NCBI GenBank assembly: GCA_024223125.1
Contig: JAAEOP010000071.1
Location: 1 to 13,695, forward strand
Reading direction: 5' to 3'
Length of the DNA: 13,695 bases
Source: Chloroflexota bacterium
GTDB lineage: Bacteria > Chloroflexota > Anaerolineae > Promineifilales > Promineifilaceae
Shown here: positions 12,820 through 13,695 of the stretch, one piece after another
How positions within the stretch are numbered: the stretch's first letter is position 1
Layout: every line of letters starts with the position of its first letter
The notes under the pieces: generated by a model
Told to the model about the DNA's origin: nothing
What the model saw: only the letters and a program-made list of their open reading frames with translations
Database searches by the model: none
Position numbers and translations under genes: made by a program

Positions 12820-13695
12820 TTACCGTCTAATAATCGGCAGCATTATACCATTGCTTAGTTGAATTGCCTGATCGGTACGGCCGTCGGCATTGGCATGTTC
12901 TGGTTCAATATTACCGGCCGCATCGGTGGCCTGGCTGCGGAGTTCATAGACACGGCCGTCTGGCGGATAGAGGACGGCCGATGTTTGGATTGTGTTTAAC
13001 AGCCAGGTTGTCCAGTTTGTGTCTCCCGCAGCCCGAATTTGAATGTTGTAACTGCTGATGCCAGAAAGATTATCGCTGCCGCTCCAGGCGACATTATAAT
13101 AAACCTGGTTGGGAACATGAAAGACAGTTGTGATGGTGGAGGTGGGCGCGGTGGCATCCAGGCTAAACTGTGTCACCTGGGAGACGCTGGTTTCGCTGCT
13201 GCCATCTTCTTTTTGGGCAACGGCCGTTACCTGCCAAAACAAATCTGCATAATCCTGAGTAAAGGTATGTGTATATTGTTCTACCGAGCTTGCCCACGTC
13301 TGGTTGACGATAAGATTGCTCATTTGGGCATCGGTAGCCACCTGTAACATTGTTTGTAAAATCGTATTAGGCCCTTCAATATCCCAGGTGAAGTCTACAG
13401 CGGAATTGGTTAGCCATAAATCGGGGGTGGGAGCGGTATTAGCAACGGTGGTGGGAATATCGGCATCCCCTACCAGCAGCAGCCGCACACCGTCAAACCA
13501 GACGCCACGGCCGTTGTCCGTCGTCGTCAAATCAGAAAGATACAAAGAGCCGCTACTGGTCGCCAGGTCAAATTCCCCCAGCGTCATCCACAGGCCGATA
13601 TGGGTTTCATGGTTTAAGGTGACGTTGTTGGAGCCGGCCGCATGGTTGACGGTGTAACGGGCGCCAAAGGTTTCTCCCCGGTCGGTGTCACAATA
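12820..13695 (-). CDS. Secreted surface protein, golvesin-like and Ig-like domains (5' partial)
   Basis: The frame is open to the window edge, so the ATG at 13587 is internal and only the last 291 residues are seen. In-window residues 10-76 fit a golvesin/Xly-type carbohydrate-binding-like beta-domain, recognisable by TVNHAAGSNNV, WMTLGEFDLATSSGSLYLSD and GVWFDGVRLLLVG. Two Ig- or fibronectin-III-like domains follow (about 82-178 and 184-278; the second contains AWSGSDNLSGISSY and ATDAAGNIEP). The protein ends abruptly in GIMLPIIRR, a short hydrophobic-basic tail. Such architecture is typical of exported, cell-surface or matrix proteins, often large and with an N-terminal enzymatic or repeat region that would lie beyond the window. 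The catalytic part, if any, is not visible. Confidence 0.82.
   Translation of the reverse strand, partial: YCDTDRGETFGARYTVNHAAGSNNVTLNHETHIGLWMTLGEFDLATSSGSLYLSDLTTTDNGRGVWFDGVRLLLVGDADIPTTVANTAPTPDLWLTNSAVDFTWDIEGPNTILQTMLQVATDAQMSNLIVNQTWASSVEQYTHTFTQDYADLFWQVTAVAQKEDGSSETSVSQVTQFSLDATAPTSTITTVFHVPNQVYYNVAWSGSDNLSGISSYNIQIRAAGDTNWTTWLLNTIQTSAVLYPPDGRVYELRSQATDAAGNIEPEHANADGRTDQAIQLSNGIMLPIIRR

Noticed and set aside
13585..13587. ATG at 13587 as the surface-protein start
   Set aside because: The frame stays open to the window edge and upstream codons complete the golvesin-like domain.

Overview
The window looks like a chromosomal segment from a non-phototrophic or facultatively respiring member of the Chloroflexota, most likely an Anaerolineae-type lineage. 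This assignment is inference. It rests on the menaquinol-type bc complex, a geranylgeranyl-reductase-family flavoprotein, a secreted golvesin-domain surface protein ending in LPIIRR, and the overall gene style. No rRNA or other decisive marker is present.

Layout, left to right. The window opens inside an ABC exporter gene (2-1594, 5' end missing). A tRNA-Val(CAC) follows on the minus strand. Next is an extended-SDR NAD-dependent epimerase/reductase with a C-terminal membrane anchor (1936-3018), closed by two successive hairpins. A very small minus-strand membrane protein of 44 aa (3144-3278) precedes a structured gap with several inverted repeats. A family-4 glycosyltransferase (3667-4809) follows and appears to be transcribed without a leader. 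Then come dCTP deaminase (5003-5557) and tRNA-Val(TAC). The centre is a three-gene respiratory operon: TAT-type Rieske protein, seven-helix cytochrome b with a long C-terminal extension, and a membrane-anchored dihaem cytochrome c (5886-9284). Downstream are a divergent pair (minus-strand zinc-ribbon membrane protein 9402-10289; plus-strand unknown helical protein 10369-10947), an ATGA-coupled methyltransferase-like membrane protein (10944-11507), a minus-strand geranylgeranyl-reductase-family FAD enzyme (11554-12738), and the C-terminal part of a large surface protein (12820-13695, minus, 5' end beyond the window).

Functionally, the Rieske/cytochrome b/cytochrome c operon would oxidise menaquinol and pass electrons to an extracytoplasmic cytochrome. 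The FAD reductase could adjust the saturation of the quinone or lipid isoprenoid tail. The remaining genes concern the envelope (exporter, glycosyltransferase, SDR, surface protein) and nucleotide metabolism.

Two genome-scale signatures stand out that ordinary annotation would miss. The 8-bp palindrome ACGGCCGT occurs about 22 times, in all three codon phases, on genes of both strands and between genes, where about 0.2 copies are expected by chance. It is reminiscent of the HIP1 palindrome of cyanobacteria. In addition, four short arrays with a strict 7-bp period, each with a different heptamer, lie immediately downstream of stop codons, and two of them fold back on themselves. The bc complex is also unusual: the Rieske protein and cytochrome b both end in a cysteine pair on the outer side of the membrane, and the cytochrome c has six cysteines beyond its haem motifs.
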